Assembly (NCBI GenBank): GCA_030549495.1
Contig: JAUIRK010001006.1
Coordinates: 107,501-171,500, forward strand
Length of the DNA: 64,000 bases
Direction: 5' to 3'
DNA from: Nectonema munidae
Taxonomy: Eukaryota > Nematomorpha > Nectonematoida > Nectonematidae
Shown: piece by piece, positions 1-10,833 of the stretch
How the letters are laid out: each line of letters begins with the position of its first letter
Position numbering within the stretch: position 1 is the stretch's first letter
The notes under the pieces: generated by a model
The model's database searches: none
What the model saw: the letters and a program-made list of their open reading frames with translations, nothing else
Told to the model about the DNA's origin: nothing
Translations under genes and position numbers: made by a program

Positions 1-394
1 TAGTCATTAAAGTTCGGGAGAAATGCTAATAAGCCGGACTACCTTAATTTTGCAATACTTATATAATGTGCAAAAAAGGGGCTTATAAAAAATTAAAAAT
101 TGCAAAAAGCAAACAAAATATTTGATCCTACTTTTGCGAAGATGAACTATTCTTCAAAGTTCTTTATTTTGACGGAGATATCGATAAAACATTTCCGAAG
201 TTATAGTTTACTATCAGAATGCTTCTTATTCTTTCAATAGATAAATGGTTTCTTCAAGCATAACATTGATGCTCCATCAAAGAAAAATTCTCTCTATATT
301 TGCGTTGTGAGCTTGTATTCCAAAAATACTTTGAGTTATTTCCAGTAACTCAGAAAATATATCCATAAAATAATATTAATAATCGGTTTTACGG
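1..394. other. No gene seen
   Basis: AT-rich sequence with no long open frame and no recognised repeat end. Confidence 0.5.
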
Positions 395-620
395 CTATTG
401 CCCCAGCAAGCTAGGGTCTAGCCGGAGTTTACAATAATGGATCAAACAATTTATTCAGCTTTTTTCTCCATTCTTCTGTTTTGATCTTGCCCAACTTTTA
501 GTCCTTTTTTTAACAGATCTTTTTCTACCACATTTTCCAAGTAATTTTAGGCCTACCTTTACATTTTCTCTTTGTTTTTTCTTCGTGAATTTTTATTTAT
601 CTTATATGCGGGCGTATATG
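395..620 (-). mobile_element. LINE 3' end remnant
   Basis: Read on the minus strand, about 575-480 encodes a basic stretch containing GRPKITW, followed in shifted frames by residues like EKDLLKKGLKVGQDQNR. This matches the C-terminal tail of the common RTE-like LINE reverse transcriptase family, whose usual form is GRPK-TWE-VV-DL---GL---DR. A short 3' UTR follows at about 385-440, and a related stretch recurs near 45735-45790. The rest of the element is missing or unrecognisable. Confidence 0.45.
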
Positions 621-2252
621 AATATTTATTTTCAACAATCTCTAATAATTCTAAAGTTAAGGGTTTGTGCAAGTTCACAACTAAAAAGTAAAGGTATTGG
701 GTATTTAGGAGAAATGTGCCACGAAATTTATTATTATCTAAAACATTTTTTGACATGCAGGTACGTATACCGAATCCTTTTGCACAGAACAAATGAGCTC
801 ATGCATACAAAATCGAATCATTGCATCACAATAAACTTAGCTTTGCTTCTTTTGCTTGTTCTTACTTCACACAAGTTGACCACGTGATTTGCAATGTTTA
901 TGAAAATTGCACACGTTCGTAGGCGCACGAAAGATCTAGCTATCGTGCCCCAAAAATAATCTTTGTACATGTATTTTTATTTAAAAGACATCTTCAATTA
1001 GTATTCGTGTAGTTTCAATCAACGGTATGTATGTCTGTAATTCGCGGGGTTTAACTTTAGTATTTTGAAGTTTGCATCTTGAGTTCGTTGTATAAGTCGA
1101 GGATGATTTTTATGTTAAAATTTAGGTGCTCAAAGTTCGACTTATACACCGGTATATAAAACACAATTTTTTTTGAAAACTAGCGCATTTTTATTTTTTT
1201 GATTGTAGTTGAAAATTGGTATTTTTTTTTCATCATTCAAAATACAGAAATTGACCAAATAATTTTAAATCATATATCTTTCAATAGAGAATATATATTT
1301 TTTAAAAGATTTTTTTAAATCATTTAAAGATAAATACCATTGAAAATCCGAACATTTTAGGTTTTAGAAAAAATACGTAAAAAAATCTTTTTTTCACAAA
1401 CCCGAATTTGTCTGGACAAATCTGGACATTTGTTTATCCTGTCTTAATATTGAACTTTGTATTAAGCATTAAAAACAGAATAAATTAAAAGTAATTATCA
1501 AATTACTGCCCGAGCAAGACATAGGAGCAACGTTCATGGCATTACCGGCTCCGACTCCGTTTTTGAAAATTACTCCGAAACCCTGATGAACAGAGTGGTA
1601 GACTGGTTAGTTATTGAAGTGAATTTATTTTATTTTATAGTAAATATTAGAAACAATGTAGTTTTATTTTTTTCAAGCAATTGACAGCCCGAGAAATTAT
1701 TTTTTGAGCAATTGATTTCGAGCAATTTACCGAATACCATATGTTATTAACGACAAAAATATGATTTATAAAAATGAGAAATATGTATTTGTCGATTGAT
1801 TCAAATCTTTGAAATCAAGTGATTTAAGCTTTGAAAGTTTTTTATGAAAAAATAGGTGTAGACTGTGGAGGATGTGCGACAATGACTTAACGTAGAGACT
1901 CGCCAATTTTCGCGTCATGACTTTTGTTTAGGAGCATATGAAACGCTTTTAAAGCATGATTAAATGAATGTGTTATGCTTTGTTTAATATTTAATTGTTG
2001 TAGTCATTTTTATCAATTTGTACTTCAATAAAATTAACATTTTTCGTTTGGACTAAAAGGATTTTATGTTTATTTTAGTAAATCTTCCGAATGTTGATGT
2101 AAATAAGATGGAAAAAGTAGATAAAGTAGTAGATTTCTACAATAAATAAGTATAAAAAGTGTGATAGCCTTAAAACTACGCATAAAATATGATATAAAAA
2201 GCAAAGATAAATATGTACTTTATTATTGTGAATGATTTATGTGAAATTTTAG
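621..2252. other. Intergenic, no gene recognised
   Basis: Very AT-rich with short open frames only. A GACTCCG-type motif near 1545-1590 recurs near 10760-10820, 12660 and 13440, suggesting a decayed dispersed repeat. Confidence 0.4.
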
Positions 2253-2413
2253 AAAGTGAAAACACTTCGACTCCTTTCGATCAAGAAGAATTCAACCAAT
2301 TGGAAAGAGTTATCTCAAAGAGTCAGCAAAGCGCCTACATCCTCAAAGTTGCCGTATACGTCAGCGAGAGTATTCAATCTCCACGCAACAAAATAGAAAG
2401 AGTCCTCAAAATG
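2253..2413 (+). CDS. Candidate internal exon, unknown gene
   Basis: An open segment follows an acceptor-like ...GAAATTTTAG at 2252 and ends at a GTATTC donor at 2414. The frame is open from 2213 and ends in phase 0. The encoded stretch includes FDQEEFNQLERVISK and VSESIQSPRNKIERVLKM. Its composition is mixed and helix-like, unlike the lysine/isoleucine-rich noise around it, and the local base composition is less AT-rich. I do not recognise the family and found no partner exon. It could be chance or an unrecognised transposon piece. Confidence 0.3.
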
Positions 2414-3511
2414 GTATTCATCCTCTTACACTTAATGCGAATATTGAATTCATTTCATGTCATTACTCCAAAATACCACCATACACTTCATTTGAAACAA
2501 GGAATCTTTAACTAAAATTCGTGAGCTTGGCATAACTTTTAGCTGCGCATACATACTCTGCGTGTATCCGTATACTTTTATATGTGTAAAATAAATAAAC
2601 CGATTAAAGTTGTACCATCTCAATCTGTTTATTCTCCATTACTATTATTATTATTATTATATTTTTTTTTTTAGGTTTTACATTGGCCCTTGAGGTTGAA
2701 TATATACAAATAATAAGAATAATTTTATTGAGAATTCAAAATTTTATTCTATTAAACAATTTTTTTGTATTCTTTCTTTGAACCTTTGATTTCAATGAGA
2801 GTATTCAAAAATTCAAAACGAGTCTCAATTAAATAGTGAATTTTCTCCAATTTTCAAATAAAAGGCGGTTTTTGACGCTTTTCACTTCTTTTTTTAGAAC
2901 TAGAAAAGTCGCTCGATTCATCTCTTCCTTTTCCTCATTTTCCAATAGAATACATTTTTCAATGTTTTCTCTGAACAGGGAGGAAATTGAAAGCAATGCT
3001 GCCATTTTTTGAAGTTGTAAATAGAATTAAAAATAACAACTTAAAATTTTAATCAAACATTAATTGATTGATCTATTTAGATTTAGCTGACAAAATGAAC
3101 ATTAAAACTTGAAAAAGTTCTAAGAATTTTTTAATGTGAACATGAAATACATATATTCCATGGATACGAGATAATAACAAAAGATATGTGTACTTACTCA
3201 CGACAATAACTTTATTCTCTGAAACTTTAAGTATCTTAAAACATGAAAAATATTACTTTTTTTTCTCGCTACAACTGAAACTAGATTATTTAATTTTTCA
3301 TTTATTTTAGATATATTTTTTGCTGGCACATGCTGAGGTTAGATCGACCGTACTTATTCAAGATGTGGCAAAATAAATCTTTAATAGAGGAGCATTCTAT
3401 TTCTGGGCCAAGCATTTAAAATTCTTTATGAATCTAAACATAAAAGATTTTAAAAATGAATTAAATAAAAAGTCAGTATTTGCTGAGAAATCGAAAGAAA
3501 TTATCACAGAT
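2414..3511. other. No gene seen
   Basis: AT-rich sequence with a short ATT microsatellite near 2641-2660. No coding or repeat ends were recognised. Confidence 0.45.
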
Positions 3512-4371
3512 TCATCATCATCATCATTGTGCCATATCCATTTGGACGTGGGCAACCATGGAGCGCCAAGTTGTTTGATCTTTCATCTTCCTTCTCATCT
3601 CCATTGTGTTGTAACTCTTTCCCAAAGCTTCTTTGAGCCCATCGATTAATTTCTTGCGTCGTCTTCCTCTTCTTCCTTCCATCATTCCGTATTTACAAAG
3701 GCTTTCTAATCCATCTTTTCTCTCAATATGGCCAGCAAATGTTAGCTGCCTTCCGTATATTATATTCAAGAGTTCTCTTCTGGTTTCAACTCTCCTTAGT
3801 ACTTCTTCATTTGTAATTTTTTGGGTCCAAGCTACCCTTATCAACCTTCTCCATATTTTCATTTCAAACGCTTCCAACTTTTTTTTGCTTATATTCCAGG
3901 TTTCGCATCCGTATGTGAGTGTAGACCATATATAGCATTTAACCTTTCTTTTTTTCATATTTAATGATAGTTTTGTATTTCTGAGCATTTTTTCACACTT
4001 ATTCATCGCACTATTAGCTATTGAAATGCTTCTTTTTATTTCTTTGTCACTCCTTCCATCGGAGGCGATTAAACTCCCTAAATATACAAACTGATTCACT
4101 TGATCAATTATTTTGTCGTTGACCTTCATTTCTATCTTTGGATTATTCTCTTTTTTAGTAACTATCATTGGTTTTGTTTTCCTGAGATTAATTCTTATTC
4201 CCATCGTTTCACTTTGTTTATTAACCTGTCGTATGAGGTGTTGGAGTTCATCCTTGCTGTCTGCAATTAATACAGTGGCATCTGCATACCTGATATTTTT
4301 AATGTTTTTTCCACCTATCTTTATACCTTCACCTTCTACCTTTCTCATCCCGACTTCAGCGTAAATATTAA
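3512..4371 (-). mobile_element. RTE-like LINE, 3' half (split by piggyBac)
   Basis: The minus strand from 4371 down to about 3526 encodes the second half of a non-LTR reverse transcriptase. The motif IRYADATVLIADS is a degenerate RT YADD box in which the second Asp is Thr. It is followed by the thumb region (NQFVYLGSLIASDGRSDKEI), CYIWSTLTYGCETWN, and the C-terminal GRRGRRRKKL / WRSMVAHV tail typical of this LINE family. The 3' end carries a short TGA repeat tail (3512-3527 on the plus strand reads TCA repeats), as RTE-type elements often have. The 5' half continues at 7966-8530 on the far side of the piggyBac insertion. Confidence 0.85.
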
Positions 4372-4387
4372 CCCGAATGTTACCAGC

Positions 4388-4555
4388 GTTGCATTTTTGC
4401 AACATAATGCGGTGTTACCGTCATGATAAATTTAAGTGTATAGCCAAAATTTTCACATGTTTTTCTATAATTATATGTTAAAATTAGTCTATAATTAAAA
4501 TTTGAAATTTTTTGATTTTATAAGTCTGCTTTTGTTAATGTTGCATAAATACAAC
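4388..4555. repeat. Left pair of 16-bp palindromes in piggyBac
   Basis: GTTGCATTTTTGCAAC at 4388-4403 and the diverged GTTGCATAAATACAAC at 4540-4555. They lie 16 and 168 bases inside the left end. A matching pair lies near the right end. The likely role is subterminal transposase binding or hairpin structure; this is inferred from position only. Confidence 0.6.
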
Positions 4556-4839
4556 ACTGGTATTTGCAGTGTACAAAATGAAAAAAAAGTCAAGAAATTA
4601 ATGATGAAAATGATGGAATTTTATTGCCAAATATCAAGAAATTGTTAAAAAAAAAAGAAAATCTGTGTCAAAACTTGCTAACTATAATTAGAGAATATTC
4701 ACGATTTATTGATTTAGTCGGAAAAAGTCAACATAGAGAAAAAAAAATATCTAAAAGTTATCTTGAAAATAGATTCAAATAAAATGAAATCAATAAAATC
4801 ATGAATATGGAAAACTCAAATCTCTCGCAGTACTTATCC

Positions 4840-4990
4840 TAAATTACAAAATTGTCAAGTTTTAACTTTAGAAGTAGAAAGATCTTTTTCTAAACTGAAA
4901 AAACTGCTAGAAAATGATCGAATTTTAAATCAGAAAATGTCATTAATTATATGTTGTTGTATTACAAAATCATGGATTCTTTGAAATAAT
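4840..4990 (+). pseudogene. hAT dimerisation-domain fragment inside piggyBac
   Basis: The plus strand encodes LEVERSFSKLKKLLENDRIL followed by NQKMSLII, matching the C-terminal hAT dimerisation motif (ERSFS-LK---R--M). Related AT-rich sequence may extend left to about 4560. No terminal inverted repeats or target duplication could be placed, so it is either a captured fragment or an old insertion in the piggyBac body. Confidence 0.6.
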
Positions 4991-5809
4991 TTTCAATACT
5001 TTCTCTAAAGTGTTCATAGTTGTTCAATTCAATGAAACATTAAAAAGTCAATAAAGTCAATTTTTTCTCTGAGTAAAAGTCAATTTTTTCCAAAATATTC
5101 AAACAAAAATATAAAGTCGTTGCTTTAAAAGTTAAAATGTGTACTTTTGAATTAATTAAGTTGTTATTCAAATTGAACATTTTGAATTTAACTTAAAAAT
5201 CAAAAATACTGATGTTGATTCAAACATTGAAAGAGATTTAGTACAAAACTACAGAATAGTTTTCGAAGTCTAGAAGTTTTGTACCCACGACGTTTTTTAT
5301 ATATATAAGATTTTTTGTACGGTTTGACTGTATTTTATACCAAAAGTTTTTTATCACAATTTTAGAGTGTTTCATACCAAAGAAAACTCGTTCTTATTTT
5401 TTTGACATTTTCTACTCTAAAACAATTTTAGTCGTGTTCTTGACGTTTATATTTAAGATGTTTTGTACCCTTTGTTTTGTTATTTCTCCCCATTTTGTTT
5501 CTTTCATCAGTATGAAACTTTCTGAACTCATAACAATATGTTAAAATTGAGTGCAAAATGCCTATAAATGGATAAAACGTTTCGTAATAAATTTTCAAAA
5601 TGGAAATGGAAATTTAGGGTACAAAACATTAGGAGTACAAATTTTTTTGAAACTTGTTTATACATAGTTTCATTTTTTTGCTATTTATGAATGAAAAATG
5701 TAACTGATAAATATTAAAAATAAAATATTACTTTGAAAATGTAAAAAGTAAATTCAAAACGTGTAATTTTTTATTTATAAAGTGTAGTAATGAAAAAGAA
5801 AACTTTGTA

Positions 5810-7147
5810 TCATTTTTCGTGAAAATCTTTGAAACACGATATGTGCAAAGTAACATCACATTTTGAGCAAAAGTAATATGTTTGCGATTTACATACTGCA
5901 CATCTAGTCCTTTTGATTTTCTTTTCTAAAATGTGATTTTGCCCATCAAATCTAGCTTCATTGGAAATTCTCGATGCTACTGTTTTCCCTCCAAATCTTT
6001 TTGATGAATTTTTATTGCTATACTTTTGTAATGTTTCCATAACAACGTCTCTTGTAAAATCAAGGAAACTTTTTTTATTTTCTCGATTCAAATTGAATAA
6101 TATTGAAGCGTTGTAAATTGAAGCTTGTAATAGAAAAACTACCAAAGGAAAATGCCATTTCTTAGACCTGATTGTTGGTCTATATAAAGACAGCAAATAA
6201 TTCATCGAGTCTGTAAATCCCATGTTTTTATTATACAAATTGAATTCGGAATCGGAAGTTCAACTTTTTTTCTCAAAGCAACATTCCACCGCTTTGCTTT
6301 TTTCAAAGGATATACACTGTTGACATTATAGATAACGTTGACTATTCCATTATCCTTCCATGAAACAATGCCAATAGTTGAATTATTATTTACTTTTGAA
6401 AAAAATTCTCCTCTATTTGTAAGCTTTTTGTTTAAACCACACTTTTTGGCCCTATCTTTTCTTATCACTCCGGTGCATAGAATTTCTCTTTTATTTAGTT
6501 CTTCTAACAGTTTTATAGATGTGAAGTAATTATCTATAAACAAATGTTTATGCACACATTGCTGGTCTAATAAATTTAAAACTACATTAGCTCCCAACCC
6601 AAGTTTTTCATTGTGTAAATTTTGAAGGCCACTCTTACCCTGATAAATTTCAAAGTTTTTGAGATAGCCACAATCGAGGTTTAAACAAAATACTTTATAT
6701 CCATACCGTATTGGCTTATTTCTAACTGCTTGTTTTATGCCACAACCATAGCTCCCAAAGTAAGGAAGCATTGTTTCGTCGATGTCAAAATATATAAGAG
6801 ATATTTAAACATAAATTCATTATCTCTCCATCAATCCAATCACCCTGATTTTGTTCACCCATAATTAAAGGTTGTGGACTTTGATCCCAAAAAACAAGTT
6901 CCGCATCTGCTTCAAGCATGTTTTTAGAAAAATTGTCAATATCGACGCCCTTATCATCGTTTTCATCATCAGCCAAATCTTCTTCAGTATCAAAATTGTT
7001 AGTATTTAGGCACGGAGGAGGAGTAATATATATCATGAAAGTGCCTTGGCTTTCGTCTTGTGTTAGATTTAGAGCATCATTCAAGCTTAACTCAACTCGG
7101 TCTTCCATAATGAAAAAACTTGAAATAATGATAAAGGAAACAAACAC
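5810..7147 (-). pseudogene. piggyBac transposase, decayed
   Basis: The minus strand starts near 7118 (MEDRVELSLNDALN...) with an acidic N-terminal region. It then jumps to the catalytic core: DETMLPYFGSYGCG, KPIRYGYKVFCLN and FIDNYFTSIKLLEELN are classic piggyBac transposase blocks. The C-terminus is a Cys/His-rich zinc domain (CAVCKSQTYYFCSKC, then LHISCF). Relative to a family length of about 550-600 residues, the region between the acidic N-terminus and the first core block is missing, consistent with internal deletion. Two overlapping frames near 6202-6238 indicate one frameshift. It is very unlikely to be active. Confidence 0.9.
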
Positions 7148-7555
7148 AAATGTGTACTATATATAAAAATTTTGGACCGGAAAAGCAACGTAATTTATAA
7201 CTCATGAATTTTTGTTAAAAAACGGAAATAACATTTGAGTTATTGTTAGCATGCACCAAATTTTTGCTTATGTTTGACACATGGAAAAATGTATTGTAAG
7301 ATGAACATATATACGATAAAAAATTATATGAATGCATGCCTTTATTGTACTGTAAACAAAGTTATGCGTGTCATGTTTGAATGAATGTAGTGCATGTTGA
7401 ATGCATACACTTATATTGATCAAAAAATTGTGCGATACAAAGATGCATACATAGATTATATCATATGATCAAATAATAGTCTGTAAATATTCGAAAAATA
7501 ACATGAGAAGCTTATTTTTTCAGCATACACTTTTTTGTACACAGTAATATCCACT

Positions 7556-7911
7556 GTTGCATTAATGCAACACAATAAAACAAAAAAAAAGTTAATGTGA
7601 TAAATCAAAATATTCAATGAAAGTTTTTCATATATAAAATGTTTCAACTATTAGCAACACTTTACTTTAGTTTCCATAAAAACCAAAGAAAAGTTTTCCA
7701 GAAAATCATAATTTGAGTTAGAATGTCGAGATTTCAAAAATTCAAATAAAAAAGCAATTTATTTCAGTGGTTGGTGCCCCTTTGAAAAGCATATTAAATA
7801 CTTCATATTCAAGAAACATACTTCTAAATACATATTTTTAATTTTTGAATTACAAAAATTGTGTGCTTCTTGAATGTATTATGGCTTAAAACGGTGTTGC
7901 ATTTTTGCAAC
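7556..7911. repeat. Right pair of 16-bp palindromes in piggyBac
   Basis: GTTGCATTAATGCAAC at 7556-7571 is a perfect palindrome. GTTGCATTTTTGCAAC at 7896-7911 is identical to the left outer copy. They lie 390 and 50 bases inside the right end. Confidence 0.6.
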
Positions 7912-7965
7912 ACTGGCAAAATTCAGGGACATTTTTTTTTGTATAGGCGGTAACAAGAGGGTTAA

Positions 7966-8530
7966 ACAGGTCTGGTGATGTGCTCTCTTCACATCAATTC
8001 ATGATGTCATCTCCTCTCCAACTTTTTGCACTTTATAAACATTTTGTATCATCTTCAAGTCTTTACCATCTATTCCAACGTTTTTTAAAATATTGAAAAG
8101 TTTTCTGTGATTCACTCTGTCAAACGCTTTCTCGTAATCAATGAAACATAATTAAACTTCTTTTTATAAATTTCCATTACATTATTTATTATCCGGTTAA
8201 GAGTATATATTGCATTTATTGTTCCTGAGTCTTTAACAAATACAAACTGTTCTACCGTTAATTCAAACCTTATTTTATTTTTTATTCTTTCTGCTATTGT
8301 TTTCCATATAACTTTTGCAATATAATTTATTATACTTATGGTTCTGTGTTGCTCACATTTTAGAGTTCCTTCAATCTTTGGTATCTTAATCATCAGAGTT
8401 TCAAACATTTGTTTGGGCTTTTCTAGCTTCTCATCTATTTCCATTTTTTTAAGTATTCCTTTTTGAATTGATTCTTTAGGGAAGTCAAATTTTCTTGGCC
8501 AAGGTTTCCTTGAAATAAAACCAAATCCTG
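7966..8530 (-). mobile_element. RTE-like LINE, 5' part (split by piggyBac)
   Basis: The minus strand encodes the N-terminal RT fingers: PWPRKFDFPKESIQ, then IKIPKIEGTLKCEQHRTISI, TVEQFVFVKDSGTINAIYTL, and in another frame FIDYEKAFDRVNHRKLFNIL (RT block with the first catalytic Asp). It continues across the piggyBac insertion into 4371-3512 on the same strand. At least one frameshift lies near 8110-8150. The element is 5'-truncated near 8530; no endonuclease domain is seen. Confidence 0.85.
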
Positions 8531-9450
8531 AATTATATTTTGATTGAAAATAAAATTTAAAAAATATTTACAAGTTTTCAATAATATCTTGTCTTCTGAT
8601 TTGTTTGTGACTTTGATGACTTGCGTTTGATACTGTTTCGTCTGTCAGAGAGAAGTCCCTTCCAGATTAATCAAAATATAAACTGCCTTCATTAAAAGGC
8701 TTTCCGTATTGAAAGTCATGATTTACTCTAATCTTATATTTTTAATGGAGTATAATGCATCAAAGTTTTCGCTTTCTAGATCTTTGTATTCTTGAAAGTC
8801 TTCATCGAAATATTGCAATTTCAAAGAATCGGAAATATTGAAAGTTGGTTTGATTTTTTATTTTAGAGAATTAAAGTTCAGATCGTCTTCTAACAACCAT
8901 TTCCTAGTAGAGAGCTGATATGAAATGAGAAAATATTTCTTTCTATTACAAATAACTGTATAGATTATTTTAATTAAAATAAAGTAAATATTTGTGTTTA
9001 AAAATTATATAATACATATTGGAAATTACAATATAGTAATTTTATTTTAATATTAATTATAAATTGATGTCTTCCAAAATAATACAGTTTATTGTTGGAT
9101 TACAAGGAAGTTCATATAAAGAATATTCTGCGCAAACAAGTAATTCATGATACCATACTATATGATAATTTGAATTTTCTTCAATTACATGTGCAAAAAA
9201 TGACGATAAAAAAATTTGAAGTTCAAAGAAGGGCATATAATGTAAAAATTTTAATCATAATAAAAACATTTGAGTATTCGAAGCAATAACCTACTTCGAG
9301 TTAAAATACAGATATTAACGTGGAAAGTTGTTCCTTGTATCTCAATCGATTTATAGCACACAAAGACGTTGGTTGTGGAAATTTCAACACAAAAATACTT
9401 TGAATTTCAATTTTAAAGTTAAATATGGCGAGTTAATTTTTACCCGTAGT
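8531..9450. other. No gene seen
   Basis: AT-rich; only short frames without recognisable content. Confidence 0.4.
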
Positions 9451-10330
9451 TTTAAATTTACAAAATTTCTCAAAAAAGTCATTACTATGAAAAGCGTATA
9501 AAAACTAGTGATGAGTTGAAAGTGAACGCAAAATATTTTTTGTTTTTTGAAAAATTCCTTTTAAGTAACTGTGTTTAGATTCAAATCTTATTGTTTTTAA
9601 ATTTGTTAATGGACCAAATTTCAAAAATTGCAAGGGGTAGTGCAAAAGATGATGCATCTTAGACTTGATGGTATTGCTTGGAAAACAAGCTTTATATTAA
9701 ACGCTTCATCATTTCGATTTCACCTAAATCAATCCCAACGAACATATATATTGTAAGCAATGCGAAAAAGAAATATAGAAATCCCAAGCCTCGTTATCTT
9801 CTGGTATTAGATCACGCCTATCATTATAGGAAGGAAAAATGCAAGACGACCAACCCATTTGAGAAGCTCTTTCTTTCAATATTACTTTTTTTCCTTTCAA
9901 TTTAATTATATTTGGTTTAATTTTTTTTTCCAAAATTTTCAATGTCATATGTGCTATTCTGAAGTTTAAAATATCAATAGAAATTAGTTTATCATGTAAA
10001 AAACTTTCTATCATATATTCTAATAAATAACAGAGCACTCCTTGAAAAAGGTAGGCCTTGAATTATATGGAAATAGTTAAGACGATTAAAAGGTGATACT
10101 TTTAACACCATAATTGAGGATAATTCAGAATTACCTGACACCATTTCAATTTGAGATTCATACATAGATTTTGTTCTCAGAACAAAACTTTCACAATCAA
10201 AAGTATTTGGGGCTTTTTCTTTATTTGACACACAAAACGACAATTTCTATCCGCATTAAAAGAGGTTAAAAAACCTCCAAAACTATAAGAAGACAAGCTA
10301 TCACCAACTATTACAGTAAAAGTTCCTTTA
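9451..10330 (-). pseudogene. Transposon-encoded protein remnant, family uncertain
   Basis: Minus-strand frames show blocks seen in a widespread uncharacterised animal protein family that usually travels with DNA transposons: FNRLNYFHIIQGLPF (about 10090-10050), DLIPEDNEAWDFYISF (about 9805-9760), and MHHLLHYPLQFLKFGPL followed by FESKHSYLK (about 9655-9540). Order and spacing fit that family, but several frames are needed, so it is decayed. It may be CACTA/EnSpm-like; I cannot assign the superfamily from sequence alone and saw no terminal repeats. Confidence 0.5.
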
Positions 10331-10833
10331 AGTTAAAAATTTTAAAAAATTTTTTAATATCAAAAGATCGTTCAATAATCGTTCTAAAATTTTTGCAAAG
10401 CCAACACTTTTGATCAACTGAGCCATGAAAAAGAAAAGAAAATTGAATAACATGAAGTTTTAAACTATATTTCGGGGTAATATTAGCAAGAACAAAATAG
10501 AACGCTGATACTTTGTGTCTTATTACTTAAAGCATTATTTATAACAAAATCATTATAATATAGCATTATTTGTAAAAAGTTTCGGTGATTTTGAAAAAAA
10601 ACTGTTTTTTTGTAAATTTCACCATCACAATAGTCTCGGAGAACATGGCTATTATATGACTTTTTCTCAAATAAAAAATTTCATCTACTGAAATCAGACT
10701 TCAAGTATTGGAAGTCATTGAAAATTAGTTTTTATTTAGGAAGCTCAGAAACCTAAAGGATACGAGTCGGGGTCGGTATCTAATAAAATTTAGGAGTTGG
10801 ATCCGGAGACGCGGTTTATAATTTTAAAAAGTA
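10331..10833. other. No gene seen
   Basis: AT-rich; carries a GAGTCGG/GGAGTTGG-type decayed repeat near 10760-10815. Confidence 0.4.

Larger units (their letters stand above)
4368..7965 (-). mobile_element. piggyBac element with TTAA duplication, nested in a LINE
   Basis: The element is bounded by TTAA at 4368-4371 and 7962-7965, the hallmark target duplication of piggyBac. Ends are similar and inverted: left CCCGAATGTTACC, right (reverse complement) CCCTCTTGTTACC. Removing 4372-7965 restores the LINE reading CLFNIYAEV at the junction, proving the insertion site. The body is about 3.6 kb and holds a decayed transposase on the minus strand (5810-7147), four 16-bp palindromes near the ends, and a hAT-like fragment at about 4840-4990. 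The nesting shows that the LINE was present first. Confidence 0.92.

Noticed and set aside
585-887. 100-codon plus-strand frame
   Set aside because: Overlaps a minus-strand LINE tail and has no recognisable content.
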